From the NCBI RefSeq assembly GCF_041679265.1, contig NZ_JBGFSM010000007.1, positions 62,001-126,000 of the forward strand: 64,000 nucleotides of DNA, given 5' to 3'. The stretch's first letter is position 1; each line of letters starts with the position of its first letter. Shown here piece after piece: positions 62,378 to 64,000 of this stretch. Made by a program: the position numbers and the translations under genes. Source of the DNA: Autumnicola sp041679265. Its GTDB lineage: Bacteria > Bacteroidota > Bacteroidia > Flavobacteriales > Flavobacteriaceae. The notes below the pieces were generated by a model. The model did not search any database and had not been told where the DNA came from. It was given only the letters and a program-made list of their open reading frames with translations.

Positions 62378-63726
62378 TGGCAAAAATCAATTCGGCGGCA
62401 CTGGGAAAGGAGCCAATTGGGAGATTACTCATACAACAGGCGGCACCCGCTTCCATAGGCATCCTGGTAATGTCGCTGAACATTCTTATCGATACCATTT
62501 TTGTTGGAAACTGGATAGGCCCCACAGCTATTGCCGCAATAAATGTGGTTTTACCGGTTTCTTTCTTTATTGCCGCCCTGGGAATGGCCATAGGAATTGG
62601 CGGGTCCTCTATAATCTCCCGGGCACTGGGGGCAAACCAGCAGCAAAAAGCGCTCAAAACTTTTGGAAATCAAATTACACTCACTTTACTGCTATGTATT
62701 AGTATGGTGATTGTTGGGTTGATCTTTATAAATGAACTTATTCCCGCCTTTGGTGGAAAAGGCGAAATTTTTGAACCGGCTAAAATCTATTACAGGGTGG
62801 TACTTTACGGGATTCCATTCCTTGCCCTTTGTATGATGGGGAATACGGTAATAAGGGCTGAGGGTAAACCAAAATTTGCCATGATCGCCATGATTATTCC
62901 CTCTGTTGGGAACCTTATTCTGGATTATGTTTTTATTAATCAGATGGAAATGGGAATGCTTGGCGCCGCCTGGGCAACAACCGCTTCTTATTTTTTCTGT
63001 TTTGGATACATTCTCTGGTTTTTTCTTTCAAAAAAATCAGAATTAAAAATTAGTCTGCCGCATTTTGGGATAGACTTTCCCATTTTAAAAGAAATCTCCT
63101 CCCTTGGGTTTGTGACTCTTGCAAGGCAGGCAGTGGTAAGCATCACCTACCTCTTGATGAATAATATCCTTTTTGAACTTGGCGGGGAAAATTCGGTTAC
63201 GGTTTATGCCATTATTGGGAGGATGCTCATGTTTGCCCTTTTTCCGGTTTTAGGAGTAACGCAGGGATTTTTACCTATTGCAGGTTTTAATTATGGCGCT
63301 CAAAATTATCAACGGGTTCGTAAAACCATTAATACCGCAGTGCTTTATGCAGTTGGATTGGGGATTTTGGTTTTTGTCGGGATCATGTTTTTTGCTGAAG
63401 ATATTGTTGGAATTTTTACCGATAATGCCGTTATAATTGCTGAAACTCCCGGCGCCATGAGATGGGTATTTGCCGCTACGCCAATTGTAGCGCTTCAGCT
63501 TATAGGAGCGGCATATTTTCAGGCCGTGGGAAAAGCTATTCCTGCATTTTTGCTAACCTTGTCCAGGCAAGGCTTCCTTTTTATTCCGCTGGTATTAATC
63601 CTTCCGCAGTTTTATGGCGAAATTGGGGTGTGGATTTCATTTCCAATTGCCGATCTTCTTTCCACCATGGTTACGGGATATTTCCTCAACCGGGAAATTA
63701 GGAAAAATTTAAAGCCGACGGTTTAA
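62377..63726 (+). CDS. MATE-family efflux transporter
   Basis: 449 residues with 12 membrane segments in two similar halves. GIGGSSIISRALGANQQQKA and the second-half QGFLPIAGFNYGAQNYQRVRK are typical of MATE (MOP) Na+/H+ drug antiporters. It starts on the last base of the hemH stop codon, so it is co-translated with hemH; whether it exports a porphyrin or drug is unknown. Confidence 0.93.
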   Translation: MAKINSAALGKEPIGRLLIQQAAPASIGILVMSLNILIDTIFVGNWIGPTAIAAINVVLPVSFFIAALGMAIGIGGSSIISRALGANQQQKALKTFGNQITLTLLLCISMVIVGLIFINELIPAFGGKGEIFEPAKIYYRVVLYGIPFLALCMMGNTVIRAEGKPKFAMIAMIIPSVGNLILDYVFINQMEMGMLGAAWATTASYFFCFGYILWFFLSKKSELKISLPHFGIDFPILKEISSLGFVTLARQAVVSITYLLMNNILFELGGENSVTVYAIIGRMLMFALFPVLGVTQGFLPIAGFNYGAQNYQRVRKTINTAVLYAVGLGILVFVGIMFFAEDIVGIFTDNAVIIAETPGAMRWVFAATPIVALQLIGAAYFQAVGKAIPAFLLTLSRQGFLFIPLVLILPQFYGEIGVWISFPIADLLSTMVTGYFLNREIRKNLKPTV

Positions 63727-63732
63727 ATAGAT

Positions 63733-63740
63733 TAAATTTG
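63733..63740 (+). promoter_or_regulatory. -7 element upstream of hemJ
   Basis: TAAATTTG, 30 bases before the TTG start at 63771, in the 44-base gap after the MATE gene. Confidence 0.4.
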
Positions 63741-63770
63741 TAATTTTAAGAAACACTGAAAACCTAATTC

Positions 63771-64000
63771 TTGATAGAATATTATAATTACATAAAATCG
63801 CTTCATCTTATTTTTGTGATAACCTGGTTCGCCGGGCTTTTTTATATTCCACGGCTTTTTATCTATCATATTGAAGCTTTGCAAAAACACGAACCCGAAA
63901 AGTCTATTCTCTCCTCCCAATTTAAATTAATGACCAGGCGCCTATGGTTTATTATTACCTGGCCTTCTGCAATTCTCGCGAGTTTATTTGCTTTTTGGAT
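63771..64000 (+). CDS. hemJ: Protoporphyrinogen oxidase HemJ (partial)
   Basis: Cut by the right edge; 76 residues are visible. The TTG at 63771 begins MIEYYNYIKSLHLIFVIT, with the conserved His and WFAGLFYIPRLFIYH, the HemJ/UPF0093 start, followed by TRRLWFIITWPSAIL. HemJ oxidises protoporphyrinogen IX in the membrane and is the usual PPO of this group. No ATG is available near the motif, so TTG is the likely start. Confidence 0.9.
   Translation, partial: MIEYYNYIKSLHLIFVITWFAGLFYIPRLFIYHIEALQKHEPEKSILSSQFKLMTRRLWFIITWPSAILASLFAFW

Overview
The window is a dense, low-GC chromosomal segment of a member of the Flavobacteriaceae (Bacteroidota), plausibly close to Gramella/Christiangramia, Salegentibacter or Zunongwangia. 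The evidence is the T9SS/gliding genes (PorW/SprE, GldH), many flavobacterial DUF families, Bacteroidetes-type promoters (TAnnTTTG at -7), frequent TTG/GTG starts, and an ATP synthase operon lacking beta and epsilon. Nearly all of it is core genome: about 68 intact or edge-truncated genes and two broken ones. I see no rRNA, tRNA, CRISPR array or prophage.

Layout. 1-5.7 kb: a GH3-family end, a DUF6909-like protein and envelope-sugar genes (rfbC, rfbD, GT2, CapK-like ligase). 5.8-13.5 kb: purD, small membrane proteins, DUF4254 plus a GT9 heptosyltransferase-like gene, a PaaE-like reductase and an ABC exporter. 13.6-22.6 kb: porW/sprE, bactofilin, atpZ and atpBEFHAG. 22.9-31.8 kb: a lipoprotein, flippase, dut, a nucleotidyltransferase, TPR protein, DUF4292 lipoprotein, EnvC-like protein, a frameshifted lipoprotein gene and a beta-barrel protein. 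31.8-41.4 kb: thioesterase, a SPOR protein, dprA, trpS, plsC, a sigma/anti-sigma pair, recA and trhO. 41.5-52.6 kb: ricT-like, gldH, PBP1A, scoAB, an exonuclease, a serine hydrolase, ogt, a CNNM protein and small membrane proteins. 52.7-64 kb: a nearly complete heme cluster (hemB, F, E, D, C, A on minus; an AraC regulator, hemH and hemJ on plus) with a MATE transporter.

The most unusual feature is a set of small gene cassettes inserted between co-transcribed core genes. Three encode four-helix-bundle proteins of the 23S-rRNA-intervening-sequence family (S23/IVP): between atpA and atpG (broken), between scoA and scoB (intact), and between hemF and hemB (intact). Each is bracketed by inverted arrays of degenerate 7- or 8-bp repeats that start at the stop codon of the upstream gene and end just before the start codon of the downstream gene. 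A fourth pair of such arrays, between dprA and trpS, encloses no gene. A REP-associated tyrosine transposase (RAYT) between hemE and hemD is flanked by two 70-bp palindromic units in direct orientation. The repeat-bracketed four-helix-bundle cassettes look like a mobile or RNA-processed element class that I cannot match to a named system.
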